Shown here piece by piece: positions 44,345 through 56,256 of a stretch of 64,000 nucleotides of DNA (position 1 is its first letter; every line of letters begins with the position of its first letter). This stretch comes from Rheinheimera oceanensis (lineage in GTDB: Bacteria > Pseudomonadota > Gammaproteobacteria > Enterobacterales > Alteromonadaceae). The notes below the pieces were generated by a model that did no database searches, was not told the origin of the DNA, and saw only the letters and a list, made by a program, of their open reading frames with translations. Both the position numbers and the translations under genes were made by a program. Location: assembly GCF_018831085.1 (NCBI RefSeq), contig NZ_JAGPNM010000002.1, positions 62,001 through 126,000 on the forward strand, given 5' to 3'.

Positions 44345-47300
44345 TTAATTAAATTCCAGTTCTATTGTCGCCAATTGCTTTAACTGGTGCAACAAAGCGT
44401 CGGCTGGCGTTATCCACCATTGTGTTCCAAGCTGTAACATCACCTCGCCTTCCTGGCGTTGATAGCGGAGTTTAACCGGCACCGTACCTGCTTTAAACTC
44501 ACCCAGTACCTGCTGCAATCTTTGCAGGTAATTGTGGTCTATTTGTGCCGATTGTACAGTGATATTCAACGATCTCAGAGATTTTTCCCTTACCTGAGTG
44601 ATCTCGCTGACATCGCGGCCGGTCATTGTAAGGCCACCGTTAAAATCATCAAAGCTGACCTGTCCCGTTATTACCAGGATCCGGTCTTTTTGTAGCTGTT
44701 GTTCGAAGTTTTCCAGTAAATCAGGGAAAAACCGCACATCCAGCCTGGCTGATTTGTCATCCAGCGTGACTATAGCCCAGCGCCGGCCTTTTTTGTTGAT
44801 CATCACCCGCACTGATACGACTAAGCCGGCAACGGTAACACTTTGATCTTTCCTGGTTGGCTGCAGTTCCACCAACCGGCAATTAATATAGCGCGGAATT
44901 TCTTCCAGATAACGGTTTATCGGATGGCCGGTTAAATATAAGCCTAAGGTTTCACGCTCGCCCTCCAGCCAAACTTCATCTGCCCAGGGCTCTACCTGTT
45001 TAAACGCCGCGGCAGCGTGTTCCGGTTCGGGGCTTAACAAACCAAATAAATCGTCCTGCCCTACAGCCTGTGCTTTGGCGTGCTGCTCTGCAGCTTTCAT
45101 AGCTTCTTCCAGCGTGGCAGACAACGCAGCACGGTGCGGGCCTAAACGGTCCATAGCACCGGATAAAATTAGCTTTTCTATAACGCGCCGGTTTAGCTTT
45201 TTCAGATCAACCTTGGCGCAAAAATCAAATAAGTCGCTAAAGCTGCCATGTTTGTTACGCGCTTCAAGAATCGCTTCTATCGGGCCTTCACCCACACCTT
45301 TAATGGCGCCTATGCCATAAACAATATGGCCTTGCTCATTCACGGTAAACTTATACACCCCGGTGTTAACATCAGGCGGAATAAGCTTTAATTTCATACG
45401 CTCGCATTCATCTACCAGCGTCACTATTTTGTCGGTGTTGTCCATATCGGCCGACATGACCGCAGCCATAAACTCGGCCGGGTAGTGCGCTTTCATCCAC
45501 AACGTTTGGTATGATACCAGCGCATAAGCAGCTGAGTGTGATTTGTTAAAGCCGTAACCGGCAAATTTCTCTACCAGATCGAAGATCTTAATTGCCAGCT
45601 CAGGGTCAATGCCATTTTTTGCCGCACCTTCCTGAAAGGTATCACGCTGTTTAGCCATCTCCTCGGGCTTTTTCTTACCCATAGCCCGGCGTAATAAGTC
45701 GGCGCCACCGAGCGAGTAACCCGATAACACCTGAGCTATCTGCATTACCTGCTCCTGATACAGGATAATGCCGTAGGTTGGTTCCAGAATAGGTTTTAAC
45801 GATTCGTGCTGCCAGGTTGCATCAGGGTAAGATATTGCTTCGCGCCCCCGCTTACGGTCGATAAAGTTATCTACCATGCCTGACTGCAGCGGCCCCGGCC
45901 TGAATAATGCTACCAGGGCTATCATATCTTCAAAGCAGTCTGGCTGCAGGCGGCGGATTAAGTCTTTCATGCCACGCGATTCAAGCTGGAATACCGCCGT
46001 GGTATCGGCTTTTTGTAATAGATCAAAACTTCGTTTGTCTACCAGCGGAATAGTATTGATGTCTATTGCGTCGCGGCCTTCTTTCTTTAACCGCGCGTTA
46101 GCCATATTCACGGCCCACTGCAAAATAGTAAGCGTGCGCAGACCTAAGAAATCGAATTTTACCAGGCCGGCATATTCAACATCGTTTTTATCAAACTGGG
46201 TAACCGGGTTATTGCCTTCATCATCGCAGTACAGTGGGGAAAAATCGGTAATTTTAGTTGGTGCTATTACCACACCACCGGCGTGTTTACCGGCATTACG
46301 GGTTACACCTTCAAGCTGTCGCGCCATATCAATCAGGTCTTTAACCTCCTGATCCTGCTCGTACAGCTCTGGTAAGCGTGGTTCTTCTTTAAACGCCTGC
46401 TCCAGTGTCATACCGGGTGTGGGCGGAATAAGCTTAGAGATGCGATCAACAAAACCATAGGGATGGCCAAGCACCCGGCCAACATCGCGTATTACAGCCT
46501 TGGCCGCCATGGTGCCAAAGGTAATAATTTGCGATACCGCCTCGCGGCCATACATGTCGGCCACATGCTCAATAACTTCGTCGCGCCTGTCCATGCAAAA
46601 GTCAACGTCGAAGTCAGGCATTGACACCCGCTCGGGGTTTAAAAAACGCTCGAACAGCAGATCAAATTCCAGCGGGTCTAAATCAGTAATTTTCAGTGCA
46701 TAAGCCACTAATGAACCGGCACCTGAGCCGCGCCCGGGCCCTACCGGAATATCATTGTCTTTACTCCACTGGATAAACTCCATTACCACCAGGAAGTACC
46801 CCGGAAAGCCCATCTGGTTAATAACGTCCAGCTCTATTTGCAAACGCTCATCGTATTCGGCACGTTTTTGCGAACGCTCACTGGCGTCAGGGAATAACTG
46901 TAGCAAACGTTCTTCCAGACCTTCGCGCGATTTCATTACCAGAAAATCGGCGTCGGTCATACCACCGGTAGGAAACGCCGGCAGGAAATATTCCCCAAGG
47001 CGGATCGTGACGTTACAACGTTTGGCAATCTCAACAGAGTTTTGCAGCGCTTCCGGTAAATCAGCAAACAGTTGCTGCATTTCCGGCTCAGACTTCAGGT
47101 ATTGCTGCTCTGAATACAGTTTAGGCCGGCGTTTGTCGTCCAGCGTAAAGCCATCGTGGATAGCAACCCGGATCTCGTGAGCGGCAAAATCCTCCGGTTG
47201 CAAAAACACCACTTCATTAGTGGCTACCAGCGGTAAATCGTGCTGCTCTGCTAATGTCACGGCTTTTTGAATATACAACTCTTCATCAGCCCGCCCGGTG

Positions 47301-47815
47301 CGGATAATTTCCAGATAAAACCGCTGCGGAAAATACTGCTGATAAAACTGCAGTAGCTGGCTCAGGCTTTGGCCATTTTCTTTTAACAGTGCTTTACCAA
47401 CCAGGCCATCTTTAGCACCGGATAAAATAATTACACCCTGGGCAAATTCAGCCAGCCAGTCATGTTCAATTTGTGGTTTGCCATCAATATGGCCACGCAG
47501 GTAGGCTTTGGAAATCAATTGGCTGAGGTTCTGATAACCGGTGTTATCTGCCGCCAGCAGTAGCATACGGCTGCTTTCACTGCCAAATAACGGATGCCGA
47601 ACCCAGCAATCAACGCCGATAATGGGTTTAATACCCGCTTCATGTGCTGTGCTGTAAAACCGCACCTGACCACAAAAATTCATTTGATCTGTCAGCGCCA
47701 GTGCTGGCATTGCCAGCTTCTGTGCCGCTTTAACGATGGGCTTAACTTTGGCGACACCGTCGATCATGGAAAAATCGCTGTGTACACGCAGATGGACAAA
47801 TGCCGGAGAACTCAT
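44345..47815 (-). CDS. dnaE: DNA polymerase III alpha subunit
   Basis: The replicative polymerase catalytic subunit (1156 aa, C-family). An N-terminal PHP domain ([15 protein letters not shown]) is followed by the palm. Catalytic Asp lie in MPDFDVDF, D401/D403/D405 as seen, with [19 protein letters not shown] just before. Then come fingers, a helix-hairpin-helix region, an OB-fold ([22 protein letters not shown]) and the C-terminal tau-binding part. Its start overlaps the rnhB stop by 4 nt. It is the penultimate gene of the lpx-bam operon, as in Enterobacteria. Confidence 0.98.
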   Translation of the reverse strand: MSSPAFVHLRVHSDFSMIDGVAKVKPIVKAAQKLAMPALALTDQMNFCGQVRFYSTAHEAGIKPIIGVDCWVRHPLFGSESSRMLLLAADNTGYQNLSQLISKAYLRGHIDGKPQIEHDWLAEFAQGVIILSGAKDGLVGKALLKENGQSLSQLLQFYQQYFPQRFYLEIIRTGRADEELYIQKAVTLAEQHDLPLVATNEVVFLQPEDFAAHEIRVAIHDGFTLDDKRRPKLYSEQQYLKSEPEMQQLFADLPEALQNSVEIAKRCNVTIRLGEYFLPAFPTGGMTDADFLVMKSREGLEERLLQLFPDASERSQKRAEYDERLQIELDVINQMGFPGYFLVVMEFIQWSKDNDIPVGPGRGSGAGSLVAYALKITDLDPLEFDLLFERFLNPERVSMPDFDVDFCMDRRDEVIEHVADMYGREAVSQIITFGTMAAKAVIRDVGRVLGHPYGFVDRISKLIPPTPGMTLEQAFKEEPRLPELYEQDQEVKDLIDMARQLEGVTRNAGKHAGGVVIAPTKITDFSPLYCDDEGNNPVTQFDKNDVEYAGLVKFDFLGLRTLTILQWAVNMANARLKKEGRDAIDINTIPLVDKRSFDLLQKADTTAVFQLESRGMKDLIRRLQPDCFEDMIALVALFRPGPLQSGMVDNFIDRKRGREAISYPDATWQHESLKPILEPTYGIILYQEQVMQIAQVLSGYSLGGADLLRRAMGKKKPEEMAKQRDTFQEGAAKNGIDPELAIKIFDLVEKFAGYGFNKSHSAAYALVSYQTLWMKAHYPAEFMAAVMSADMDNTDKIVTLVDECERMKLKLIPPDVNTGVYKFTVNEQGHIVYGIGAIKGVGEGPIEAILEARNKHGSFSDLFDFCAKVDLKKLNRRVIEKLILSGAMDRLGPHRAALSATLEEAMKAAEQHAKAQAVGQDDLFGLLSPEPEHAAAAFKQVEPWADEVWLEGERETLGLYLTGHPINRYLEEIPRYINCRLVELQPTRKDQSVTVAGLVVSVRVMINKKGRRWAIVTLDDKSARLDVRFFPDLLENFEQQLQKDRILVITGQVSFDDFNGGLTMTGRDVSEITQVREKSLRSLNITVQSAQIDHNYLQRLQQVLGEFKAGTVPVKLRYQRQEGEVMLQLGTQWWITPADALLHQLKQLATIELEFN

Positions 47816-48408
47816 AACCCCTGTTGCTCCAGAACCAACCGCACCGGTTTAAAACTACGCCGGTGCTCGCTTAATACTCCATGCGCACTAATAGCTGCCA
47901 GATGGGCTGCTGTGGGGTAACCTTTGTGCGCATCAAAGCCGTAATGCGGGTACGCCTGATGTAAGGTGTGCATTTCAGTATCACGCGCCACTTTAGCTAA
48001 AATAGAAGCAGCGCTGATCTCCGGTACCAGTAAATCACCCTTAACTACTGCACTGGCGGGCACGCCAAAATCTGTGGTGCGATTGCCATCTACCAGCACC
48101 CATTCAGGTTTAATACTCAGCGCAGCCACGGCACGGCGCATTGCCAGCATAGTAGCGTGCAATATATTCAGTTGATCAATTTCAGCAGGCTCAGCCCGGC
48201 CAAGCGCCCAGCACAAAGCATTTTGCTTAATGAGTTCAGCCAGTTCGGTGCGGCGCTTTTCAGACAATTTTTTTGAGTCGGTCAGCCCGGCTATGGGTTT
48301 ATTGGGGTCTAACACAACTGCAGCAGTTACCACAGCACCAATTAACGGGCCGCGGCCAACTTCATCCACACCGCAAATCAGTTGTACGTCAGGTCGTTGG
48401 TACAACAT
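47812..48408 (-). CDS. rnhB: Ribonuclease HII
   Basis: Removes ribonucleotides embedded in DNA and RNA of RNA-DNA hybrids (198 aa). Catalytic acids D and E are in [16 protein letters not shown] (about residues 12-27), and further conserved blocks are [12 protein letters not shown] and [39 protein letters not shown] and HRRSFKPV close the fold. Its first 20 nt overlap the end of lpxB and its last 4 nt overlap dnaE, an unusually tight packing on both sides that points to translational coupling. Confidence 0.98.
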   Translation of the reverse strand: MLYQRPDVQLICGVDEVGRGPLIGAVVTAAVVLDPNKPIAGLTDSKKLSEKRRTELAELIKQNALCWALGRAEPAEIDQLNILHATMLAMRRAVAALSIKPEWVLVDGNRTTDFGVPASAVVKGDLLVPEISAASILAKVARDTEMHTLHQAYPHYGFDAHKGYPTAAHLAAISAHGVLSEHRRSFKPVRLVLEQQGL

Positions 48409-49552
48409 TATCTGCTACCTGTAAAATGGCTTCTGCCGCTTTGACGCTGGCATTGCATTTGATGCTTTGATGAATAACCCGGTACTGTTGCAACAAGGCT
48501 GAACGCTCTGAGCTTAGCAAAGGTACCATGGCATTAACCAGAGCCTGCGGCGTAACCTGGTGCTGCAATAGTTCCGTTACCATACCACGGCCAGCCAGCA
48601 AATTGGGTAAACTAAAATGCGACAGTTTCACCAACCGCTTACCAAGCTGGTAAGTAAGCCAGTTAGCACGGTACGATACCACCATCAGGCACTTGGCTAA
48701 CATAGCTTCAAGCGTGGCAGTACCCGAAGTAATAAAAGTTGCATCAGACGCCAGCAATACCTGACGGGCCTGGCCGGTAAATCCAGTGATGTTCAGCTCT
48801 GGCGCTATCTGCTGTTTAATGGCATTAAACTGCGCGGCCTTTGCCGATGTAACCATATTGGTAACAAACTGTATATCAGGGAACTGTTGTTGTAGCAGTA
48901 GCGCAGCTTGCAGGAAATCACCCGCCAGCAGTTTAATTTCGTTGGTTCGGCTGCCTGGCATAATTGCCAGTACCAGCTTATCCGGCTGTAACCCCAATGC
49001 GGCTTTTGCGGCGGCTTTATCAACGTCCAGCGGCATCGTGTCGGCCATAGTGTGGCCGACAAAAGTACAGGGTACCTGGTATTTATCGTAAAAGGCTTTT
49101 TCAAATGGCAGCAAGGACAATACCATATTGGTAGCAGCAGCAATTTTAAAAATACGTTTATGCCGCCACGCCCAAACCGACGGGCTAACATAATGCACAG
49201 TTTTAATACCCGCTTGTTTGAGCTTAAGCTCAACCGGTAAATTAAAATCGGGCGCGTCGATGCCAACAAATACATCGGGTTTGTCAGCCAGCAGAGCAGC
49301 AAGAATTTCGCGTTTAACCTGCAGTAAACGTGGTAAACGGCCAAGCACCTCAACAATGCCCATTACCGCCAGCTCTTCCATATCAAACAACGCATTAAAA
49401 CCCAGTGCCTGCATACGCGGCCCGCCAATACCGTAAAACACCGCATCCGGGTGTATAGCTTTAAGCGCACTGATCAGATCGGCACCTAAAATATCGCCGG
49501 AGTGTTCCCCGGCGATAATGGCGATTTTTAATGGCTTATCAGCAACGGGCAT
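48389..49552 (-). CDS. lpxB: Lipid-A-disaccharide synthase
   Basis: A glycosyltransferase (GT19 family, 387 aa), peripheral on the inner membrane. It joins UDP-2,3-diacylglucosamine and lipid X to give the lipid A disaccharide. Family motifs: [64 protein letters not shown], and the nucleotide-sugar region [10 protein letters not shown]. The ATG overlaps the lpxA stop by 1 nt. The order lpxD-fabZ-lpxA-lpxB is that of E. coli. Confidence 0.98.
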   Translation of the reverse strand: MPVADKPLKIAIIAGEHSGDILGADLISALKAIHPDAVFYGIGGPRMQALGFNALFDMEELAVMGIVEVLGRLPRLLQVKREILAALLADKPDVFVGIDAPDFNLPVELKLKQAGIKTVHYVSPSVWAWRHKRIFKIAAATNMVLSLLPFEKAFYDKYQVPCTFVGHTMADTMPLDVDKAAAKAALGLQPDKLVLAIMPGSRTNEIKLLAGDFLQAALLLQQQFPDIQFVTNMVTSAKAAQFNAIKQQIAPELNITGFTGQARQVLLASDATFITSGTATLEAMLAKCLMVVSYRANWLTYQLGKRLVKLSHFSLPNLLAGRGMVTELLQHQVTPQALVNAMVPLLSSERSALLQQYRVIHQSIKCNASVKAAEAILQVADNVVPTT

Positions 49553-50322
49553 TAGCGTACTATGCCCCGGCTGGCATTGGCGATAAAGTCGGTAAACAGT
49601 TTTAACTCCGGCACTTGTGCGGCTTTATCCTGCAGTGCTGCCAGAGCTTCCGCTACTGTCTGGCCTTTGCGGTACACTTCTTTATAGGCCCGGCGTATTT
49701 CCAATAAAGCTTCGCTGCTGTAGCCACGGCGTTTTAAACCTTCGGTATTAATACCGCCAGGCACGCACGGAGCACCGTGTACCATCAGGTACGGAGGGAC
49801 ATCTTTTAATACAATAGAACCGCCACCACAAAAACTGTGCGCACCGATGTGTACAAACTGATGCACGCCGGTCATACCGCCTAAAATAGCCCAATCGCCA
49901 ACATGCACATGGCCAGCCGCCTGAGCACCACTGGCAAAAATGGTGTGGTTACCTATCACGCAGTCGTGGGCAATATGTGTAGTGTTCATAAACAGGTTAT
50001 GGTTACCAATAATGGTTTTACCCTGATCCTGTATCGTGCCACGGTGTACAGAGCAGCCTTCACGAAATACGTTGTAGTCACCAACAATCAGTTCGGTGGC
50101 TTCACCTTTATACTTTTTGTCCTGACACGCTTCACCAATACTGGCAAACTGAAAAAAGTGATTACCCTTACCGATCGTACTGGGGCCTCGAATCGCTACA
50201 TGCGATTCGAGTATGCAGTCATCTCCAAGCACAACGTTGTGGCCGATATAACAAAATGGGCCAACTTTAACGTTATTACCAAGCTTAGCACTGGCTTCAA
50301 TTACAGCAGTTGGATGGATCAC
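49552..50322 (-). CDS. lpxA: UDP-N-acetylglucosamine acyltransferase
   Basis: The first lipid A step: moves a 3-hydroxyacyl chain from acyl-ACP to UDP-GlcNAc (256 aa, cytoplasmic trimer). The left-handed beta-helix hexapeptide repeats start at IHPTAVIEASAKLGNNVKVG. The catalytic His is within NTTHIAHDCVIGNH (H near 125). GGMTGVHQFVHIG and a C-terminal helical part (RRGYSSEALLEIRRAYKEVY) match the E. coli protein. There is one nt between the fabZ stop and its start codon. No acyl-length ruler residue can be judged by eye. Confidence 0.98.
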   Translation of the reverse strand: MIHPTAVIEASAKLGNNVKVGPFCYIGHNVVLGDDCILESHVAIRGPSTIGKGNHFFQFASIGEACQDKKYKGEATELIVGDYNVFREGCSVHRGTIQDQGKTIIGNHNLFMNTTHIAHDCVIGNHTIFASGAQAAGHVHVGDWAILGGMTGVHQFVHIGAHSFCGGGSIVLKDVPPYLMVHGAPCVPGGINTEGLKRRGYSSEALLEIRRAYKEVYRKGQTVAEALAALQDKAAQVPELKLFTDFIANASRGIVR

Positions 50323-50323
50323 G

Positions 50324-50776
50324 TTATAACTCTCTTCTGGCGCACATCAGCTCAGCCGAGCAGACAATCTGGCCTTCAACTTTGGCTTCGCCGTAAAACT
50401 TCCACATGTTGCGGCGTTCTTTTAAAAATTTCACTTCCAGTATCATCGTATCACCTGGTAATACCGGCTTTTTAAAACGTGCTTCATCTATAGCGGCAAA
50501 CAGGTAAAGTTCATTTTCTGCACGCTCGGTAACAGTTTTAAAACCCAGAATACCTGTAGCCTGAGCCAGTGCTTCAAGGATCAGCACACCAGGAAAAATA
50601 GGCATTCCCGGAAAGTGGCCGGTAAAAATAGGCTCATTAATGGTGACATTTTTAAGCGCCGTCAGGCTTTCGCCCGGCGTAAAATCCAATACACGATCAA
50701 TTAGCAGAAACGGGTAACGATGTGGCAATAATGCCATAATTTCCTGAATTTGCAGGCTATTAAGTTGGTTAGCCAA
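50324..50776 (-). CDS. fabZ: 3-hydroxyacyl-ACP dehydratase
   Basis: Dehydrates 3-hydroxyacyl-ACP in fatty-acid elongation (150 aa, hot-dog fold). The active-site His is in [16 protein letters not shown] and the catalytic Glu in [26 protein letters not shown] is the other hallmark. It competes with LpxA for 3-hydroxyacyl-ACP, and its place between lpxD and lpxA reflects the balance of phospholipid and lipid A synthesis. 14 nt after lpxD. Confidence 0.98.
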   Translation of the reverse strand: MANQLNSLQIQEIMALLPHRYPFLLIDRVLDFTPGESLTALKNVTINEPIFTGHFPGMPIFPGVLILEALAQATGILGFKTVTERAENELYLFAAIDEARFKKPVLPGDTMILEVKFLKERRNMWKFYGEAKVEGQIVCSAELMCARREL

Positions 50777-50790
50777 AGCTATTCCTCTGT

Positions 50791-51843
50791 CTAGTGGTCA
50801 GCATCCTGTGCTTTTTGCACAGTAGCAAGCTGGTTTTCCAGTTGCTTTACCCGCTGATAAAGTTGGTCTATTTGCCGCAGCTTAACGGTGTTTTTTCGCC
50901 ATTCAGCATTGGTTGTTGCCGGAATACCTGAAGTATATACGCCTTTCTCTGTGATCGGCTTCATTACCATTGCCATGCCGGAAATATGGGCACCGTCACA
51001 AATCTCAATATGGCCATTGAGTACCGCGGCACCACCGATAATACAGTAACGGCCAATTTTGGTGCTACCAGCAACCACAGTACAACCGGCAATTGCCGTA
51101 TGATCGCCAATGCGGACGTTATGCGCAATCTGGCACTGATTGTCGATAATAACGTTGTTGCCGATAATGGTATCTTCAATCGCACCGCGATCTATAGTGG
51201 CATTGGCCCCTATTTCACAATCGTCGCCAATAGTCACCGTACCGGTTTGTGGTATTTTAACCCAATTGCCACGTTCATTAGCAAAACCAAAACCGTCTGC
51301 GCCTAATACTGCGCCGCTGTGCACTATACAACGTTTGCCAATAGTGACCCGGTGATACACGGTAACGTTAGCCCATAACCGGCTATCATCGGCAATCACA
51401 GCTTGTTCACCGATAAAACAACCGGCACCAATCTGCACAGCATTACCAATAACAGCACCGGCAGCAATAATAGCATTGGCGCCAACGGATACACCTGCGC
51501 CCAATGTCGCACTGGCATCTATCACTGCTGTAGGATGAATACCCTTTGCTGCAACTGGTGTTGAATCCAACAGCTGTGCCACCCGGGCAAAAGCAACATA
51601 AGGATCTTTAACCACTAAAGCATTGACGCCTGGCGCAAGAAACGGTGCATCATCTGCCGTGATAAGTACAGCAGAGGCAGATGTTTCAGTTAAGAATTTG
51701 CGGTATTTGCTGTTAGACAGAAAGCTGATCTGGCCGCTGCCAGCATTTTCCAACGTTGCAATTGAAACGATGCTGCAAGCAGCATCGCCAATCAGCTGAG
51801 CATCTACCTGCTCAGCCAGTTCTGTTAAGGTATAACCTGCCAT
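50791..51843 (-). CDS. lpxD: UDP-3-O-acylglucosamine N-acyltransferase
   Basis: The third lipid A enzyme, adding the second 3-hydroxyacyl chain (350 aa). An N-terminal uridine-binding domain ([20 protein letters not shown]) is followed by a long left-handed beta-helix of hexapeptide repeats ([20 protein letters not shown] onward). The catalytic His lies in [22 protein letters not shown]-terminal coiled helix ([17 protein letters not shown]) makes the trimer cap. Slightly longer than the E. coli protein (341 aa). Overlaps the skp stop by 1 nt. Confidence 0.98.
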   Translation of the reverse strand: MAGYTLTELAEQVDAQLIGDAACSIVSIATLENAGSGQISFLSNSKYRKFLTETSASAVLITADDAPFLAPGVNALVVKDPYVAFARVAQLLDSTPVAAKGIHPTAVIDASATLGAGVSVGANAIIAAGAVIGNAVQIGAGCFIGEQAVIADDSRLWANVTVYHRVTIGKRCIVHSGAVLGADGFGFANERGNWVKIPQTGTVTIGDDCEIGANATIDRGAIEDTIIGNNVIIDNQCQIAHNVRIGDHTAIAGCTVVAGSTKIGRYCIIGGAAVLNGHIEICDGAHISGMAMVMKPITEKGVYTSGIPATTNAEWRKNTVKLRQIDQLYQRVKQLENQLATVQKAQDADH

Positions 51844-52361
51844 TATTTTGCTTTACTTGCCTGAGCAACAACAGCTTCAGAGATATCATATTCTGGTTTG
51901 GCATACACAGCCGCCCCTGAATTCAGTACCATATCAAACTTTTCGCGCTCTGCTACCACATCGATAGCCGCTTTAATCAATGCCAACACTTTATTACGCT
52001 CTTCTGCCTGACGGTTACGGATTTCTTCATCCAGTGGCCGGGCTAATTGCTCATATTGCTGACGCTGGTTGGTTAATGCTGTTTTCAACTCCTCTTGCTG
52101 CTTCTCGCTCATGGTAGGGCCATCACGACGCAGCTTTTCAATGTTGAAATTAATATCTTTTTCCAGCTTTCCAACCGCTTCAATACGCTTGGCAAACTCA
52201 TTTTTGATGGTTTCCTGCATTGCAGCCGACTGAGGAATTTGTGCGGCAACAGCTTGTACATCAACAAAAGCAATTTTCATCTCTTTCGCAGCCACATTAC
52301 CCGCCAGCACCAAACCAGCAAGCAGCAACACAGCAGATTTTACAATTTTACGGTTAAACAT
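51843..52361 (-). CDS. skp: Periplasmic chaperone Skp/OmpH
   Basis: A 172-aa exported chaperone that holds unfolded outer-membrane proteins on their way to BamA. The signal peptide ends at GNVAAK (about residue 25). The small beta-core starts [21 protein letters not shown], and the long charged coiled-coil arms (about 55-140, rich in Glu, Lys and Gln: [15 protein letters not shown]) form the trimeric cavity. The family Gly and C-terminal [13 protein letters not shown] are present. It lies 23 nt after bamA, as in E. coli, and would share envelope-stress control, although no sigma-E box was found by eye. Confidence 0.96.
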   Translation of the reverse strand: MFNRKIVKSAVLLLAGLVLAGNVAAKEMKIAFVDVQAVAAQIPQSAAMQETIKNEFAKRIEAVGKLEKDINFNIEKLRRDGPTMSEKQQEELKTALTNQRQQYEQLARPLDEEIRNRQAEERNKVLALIKAAIDVVAEREKFDMVLNSGAAVYAKPEYDISEAVVAQASKAK

Positions 52362-52384
52362 CTTATATTCCCTATTATTCTAAT

Positions 52385-54874
52385 CTAGAAAGTTGTACCA
52401 ATATTAAAACTAAAGTTTTCTTGTAGGTCACCATCATATTTTTTGATGATTTTTGCCAGACTGAACGTTAATGGTCCCATCGGCGAAATCCACTGTAAAG
52501 ATACACCAGCTGTTGCCCGAATCAAACTGGCATCTGAGTAATCGATCAGTTCCGGTTGATTTTGATTGGTCACCAACTTTGTTAAACCGGCATAACGGTT
52601 AATATCAAACTCGGTATCCCAGACATTACCGGCATCGACAAATATACTGGTGCGCACTGAATTACGATAGTCATCACTTAAAAACGGTGTTGGAGTAATC
52701 AGTTCCAGCGTGGCCACTGCTTTGGCATTACCACCGATCGAGCGCTGCGATACCTGATAACTGTCATTCTCCGGGCCGCTTGGGAAACCACCAGAGCCAT
52801 AATTAGGATCCGGCAAGCCTGGTACGGTTTGGGCATAACGGAAGATAGCGTGCGGGCCTATAATACGGCTTTCGAAGCCACGCATATTATCACCGCCAGC
52901 ATAGAAGTTTTCCGTAAAGGGTAAAGTATAGTCATAACCGTTTTTCGAGCCATAACCATTGCCATAACCTGTTTCCAGCTTGCTAAGGAACGACCAGGCA
53001 TGATCGTTACTAAGCGGAATATAGTTACGCGCTTCAAACATCACTTTATAGTACGTCAGATCTGAGTTGGGTGTAGTTGCCCGTATTGTAGCGCCCAGAT
53101 ATAGCCCGGCTGTCGGGAATAAACCGCGGTTAAGCGTACTTCTTACCCAACCGGCCGATAATTCATAGTTGGTAAAACGGTAACCGCCATCCGGGTTTTG
53201 CGCATCTAACAATACACCGCGGAAATGGCGTAACTGATCATACTCATTAATAGAGTTAATCTTATTCACCACATAGTTGGCGCCAAAATTTAACCGGTTA
53301 TATTCGTTAATCGGGTAGCCAACATTTGCGCCAAAACCATAGCGCTGTTGGTTGTATGCCTCAAGGTTAGATGATGCACTGCTGTAATCGGTATCAGAGT
53401 AAAACACCTGGCCGCCCAGGCTCACACCATCCAGCGTAAAATACGGGTTAGTGTAAGTTGTGCTGATTGATTTCTGGTATTTATTGGTACTTAAGCTGAT
53501 ACCGGCACTATTACCACTACCGAAGAAGTTCTCCTGCTGCACACCAATCTGAAATGACATGCCCATGTCGTTGCCATAAGAGATACCGGCATTAAAACTG
53601 CCTGATGGTTGCTCTTTAATCGTAAAGCCAATATCAACCTGATCATCAATACCGGCTACCGGTGCTGTAGCAAAATCAACAGATTCAATATAGGGCAAAC
53701 GCTGAATACGTTGCTTAGACAATTCAAGAGCATCATTGGATAACCAGGCTCCTTCCATTTGCCGCAGCTCACGGCGCAGTACTTCATCTTTAGTGCTGCT
53801 GTTGCCTGACATATTAATACGGCGTACATATACACGCTTGCCAGGATCAACACTGATAGTTAATTCAACTTCTTTGGTATCGTCATTGATATCCGGAATA
53901 GTGCGGACTTTAGAATTGGCATAGCCAAAACGCGCCAGCAGCTTGGCAATACTTTCTTCGGTATAGGTAACCAGAGCACCATTATATAGCTGCCCTTGTT
54001 TTAACGGCATGATCTGACGGATAAATTCATCCTGGCCAATTAAATCGCCGACAAACCTGACACCACTAATGGTGTATTTTTCCCCCTCAGTGACATTCAG
54101 CGTTACATACACAGATTCTTTATCCGGGCTAACCGATACCTGTGAAGAATCAATATTAAAGCGCAGATAACCGCGGTCCAGATAGTAACTGTTAATCTTT
54201 TCGATATCGCCCTGCAGGGTTTGCTTTTGGTAGCGGTCTGACGATAAAAAGCGCCACCAGGGTAGGTCCTGCTTTGATTCAATATCGCTGAGTAATTCTT
54301 CATCAGAGAACAGTTTATTACCCACCACATTGATTTGGCGGATAGAGGCAGCGTCACCTTCATCAAACTTGATCTTCAGATTAACCCGGTTACGCGGTAA
54401 ATAAGTGACTTCAATTTCAACAGTAGCCTGATATTTACCTACACCGTGGTAAAACTCAGTAAGACCATTCTCAATGTTCTTCAGAATCGTTTTATCCAGC
54501 GGCTCACCGACTTCAATGCGGTTACCTGCCAGGCTCTCACTCAGCTGCTCTTCTTTGATGTCTTTATTACCATCAAATTCTATCGCGTTAATGGTTGGCC
54601 GCTCACGCAAACGATAGATAACCGTATTACCATCACGCAGCACCTGAATATCATCGAAATGCCCGGCGCTGTACAGCGTGCGGATACTGCGTGACAAGTT
54701 ATACTCTGTCACGGTATCGCCAACGTTAAAAGGCAGATTATTCAGCGCAGCACCCAGCGCTACACGTTGCAAACCTTCAACTTGAATATCCTGAACCGTA
54801 AATGATTCTTCAGCGAGCACCGAGTTGCTTGCCGAAGCAAGAAACATCGCAGCTACTAATCGTTTAATTGTCAT
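52385..54874 (-). CDS. bamA: Outer membrane protein assembly factor BamA
   Basis: The central barrel of the BAM machine that folds beta-barrel proteins into the outer membrane (829 aa). A signal peptide (cleaved after SVLA) precedes five POTRA domains (about 22-425; QDIQVEGLQRVALGAAL is POTRA1). A 16-strand barrel follows, with the conserved lid-loop motif MRGFESRIIGPHA in the VRGF/Y-type position, ending in FSFNIGTTF with the C-terminal aromatic. Essential, and the target of Skp and of receptors such as those at 23-32 kb. It lies 26 nt after rseP. Confidence 0.98.
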   Translation of the reverse strand: MTIKRLVAAMFLASASNSVLAEESFTVQDIQVEGLQRVALGAALNNLPFNVGDTVTEYNLSRSIRTLYSAGHFDDIQVLRDGNTVIYRLRERPTINAIEFDGNKDIKEEQLSESLAGNRIEVGEPLDKTILKNIENGLTEFYHGVGKYQATVEIEVTYLPRNRVNLKIKFDEGDAASIRQINVVGNKLFSDEELLSDIESKQDLPWWRFLSSDRYQKQTLQGDIEKINSYYLDRGYLRFNIDSSQVSVSPDKESVYVTLNVTEGEKYTISGVRFVGDLIGQDEFIRQIMPLKQGQLYNGALVTYTEESIAKLLARFGYANSKVRTIPDINDDTKEVELTISVDPGKRVYVRRINMSGNSSTKDEVLRRELRQMEGAWLSNDALELSKQRIQRLPYIESVDFATAPVAGIDDQVDIGFTIKEQPSGSFNAGISYGNDMGMSFQIGVQQENFFGSGNSAGISLSTNKYQKSISTTYTNPYFTLDGVSLGGQVFYSDTDYSSASSNLEAYNQQRYGFGANVGYPINEYNRLNFGANYVVNKINSINEYDQLRHFRGVLLDAQNPDGGYRFTNYELSAGWVRSTLNRGLFPTAGLYLGATIRATTPNSDLTYYKVMFEARNYIPLSNDHAWSFLSKLETGYGNGYGSKNGYDYTLPFTENFYAGGDNMRGFESRIIGPHAIFRYAQTVPGLPDPNYGSGGFPSGPENDSYQVSQRSIGGNAKAVATLELITPTPFLSDDYRNSVRTSIFVDAGNVWDTEFDINRYAGLTKLVTNQNQPELIDYSDASLIRATAGVSLQWISPMGPLTFSLAKIIKKYDGDLQENFSFNIGTTF

Positions 54875-54900
54875 TATTTGAACTACTTATGATTAGTTAT

Positions 54901-56256
54901 TTACAAACGAGAAATATCGTTGAGCAGCGCAATTCCCATCAACATCAGCAGGATCAGCGCTCCGAACCGGAAACCTGTTTCCTGCGTCTTTTCAGAGACA
55001 GGTTTGCCTCGTATTAGTTCCACCAGCATATACATTAAGTGGCCACCATCCAGCACCGGCAATGGCAGCAAATTGATAACGCCTAAGTTAACACTTATCA
55101 GGGCTAAAAACGATAGAAATGCTACTAAACCGAGGCTTGCCGTTGTACCTGCGCCTTGCGCAATCGAGATAGGGCCGCTCAAATGTTTGACAGAAACATC
55201 GCCTGTTAGCAGCTTGCCAATCATCGATACACTCAGGCGGATAAATTGCCAGGTATGGGCCGCACCGGCGCTAAAAGCGTCAATAACACCATACTGCCGG
55301 GTATAAAGCACTCCTTCCGGCCACTCGCTTACTTTAGGTGTAATACCCAGCACACCCTGAGAAAAACCATCAGCAGTAATAACAAGTGTCGGTGTAACAT
55401 CAATGCTAAGTACTGTGCCGCCGCGTTCTACTTCAACAGCCAATGATTGTTCAGCCGCATTACTGATTAACGTTTGTAGCTGCATCCATTGCGTAATATC
55501 CGAGCCGTCAATCCGTATAATCTTATCGTTTACCTGCAGGCCTGCCTGCTCTGCGGCCGAGCCTGGTGCTACCCGGGCAATTTCTGTCAAAAGCTGTGGC
55601 CGGGCTAAATTCAGCCCAAGGCTGTCAAAAACGCTTTGTTTTTCCGGGTCGAACTGCCAGTCAGTCGTATTCAGTGTTACCGAACGCTGCTGCTGCGTAA
55701 TAACGTCCTGCAAACCCAGCGTAATGCTGCGGCTGCCAATTTGCTCTACCAACAGCAAATTCACGCTGTTGGCATCAGTTGCCGTATGCTGATTAACTGA
55801 AATAATTTGTTGCTGTGGCGTAATACCCGCCTGGGCTGCAATAGATTGCGGCGCCACACTGGCTATCACCGGGCGCATAGTTTGCACACCGAGCAAATAC
55901 ATCAGCCACAGGGCAAATATAGCGAAGATAAAGTTGGCAGCAGGGCCGGCGGCGATAATAGCCATACGCTGCCACACGGTTTTATGGTTAAACGCCAGAT
56001 CTTTAAACTGCGGCAGCACCGGATCGACCCGTTCGTCCAGCATGCGTACATAACCACCGAGCGGAATAGCCGCAATAACAAATTCTGTGCCTTGCTTATC
56101 ACGCCAGCTTAACAACGCTTTGCCAAACCCGATGGAGAAACGCTTAACCAGCACGCCATTTTTACGCGCGACCCAGAAATGGCCAAACTCATGTACGGTA
56201 ATTAATACGCCCAGCGCGACGATAAACGACAGCAAATTCCAAATCGCACCCGACAT
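54901..56256 (-). CDS. rseP: Site-2 protease RseP
   Basis: Intramembrane zinc metalloprotease (451 aa) that makes the second cut in RseA to release sigma-E. The HExxH motif is in TVHEFGHFWVARKNGV (H22, E23, H26), and the third ligand Asp is in LPLPVLDGGHLMYMLVEL. Two PDZ domains lie between the membrane segments (near PQSIAAQAGITPQQ and PGSAAEQAGLQVNDKI). A TTG one codon earlier opens the frame. The ATG at 56256 gives the start [18 protein letters not shown], aligned with E. coli, and overlaps the dxr stop by one base (TGATG). Confidence 0.98.
   Translation of the reverse strand: MSGAIWNLLSFIVALGVLITVHEFGHFWVARKNGVLVKRFSIGFGKALLSWRDKQGTEFVIAAIPLGGYVRMLDERVDPVLPQFKDLAFNHKTVWQRMAIIAAGPAANFIFAIFALWLMYLLGVQTMRPVIASVAPQSIAAQAGITPQQQIISVNQHTATDANSVNLLLVEQIGSRSITLGLQDVITQQQRSVTLNTTDWQFDPEKQSVFDSLGLNLARPQLLTEIARVAPGSAAEQAGLQVNDKIIRIDGSDITQWMQLQTLISNAAEQSLAVEVERGGTVLSIDVTPTLVITADGFSQGVLGITPKVSEWPEGVLYTRQYGVIDAFSAGAAHTWQFIRLSVSMIGKLLTGDVSVKHLSGPISIAQGAGTTASLGLVAFLSFLALISVNLGVINLLPLPVLDGGHLMYMLVELIRGKPVSEKTQETGFRFGALILLMLMGIALLNDISRL

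Noticed and set aside
45876..46352. 158-codon open frame on the plus strand
   Set aside because: Antisense shadow inside dnaE, whose reading is continuous and conserved here.
48805..49356. 183-codon open frame on the minus strand
   Set aside because: Same-strand out-of-frame shadow of lpxB; Cys/Arg/Trp-rich nonsense composition.
49903..50475. 190-codon open frame on the plus strand
   Set aside because: Antisense to lpxA and fabZ; both real genes are intact across this stretch.
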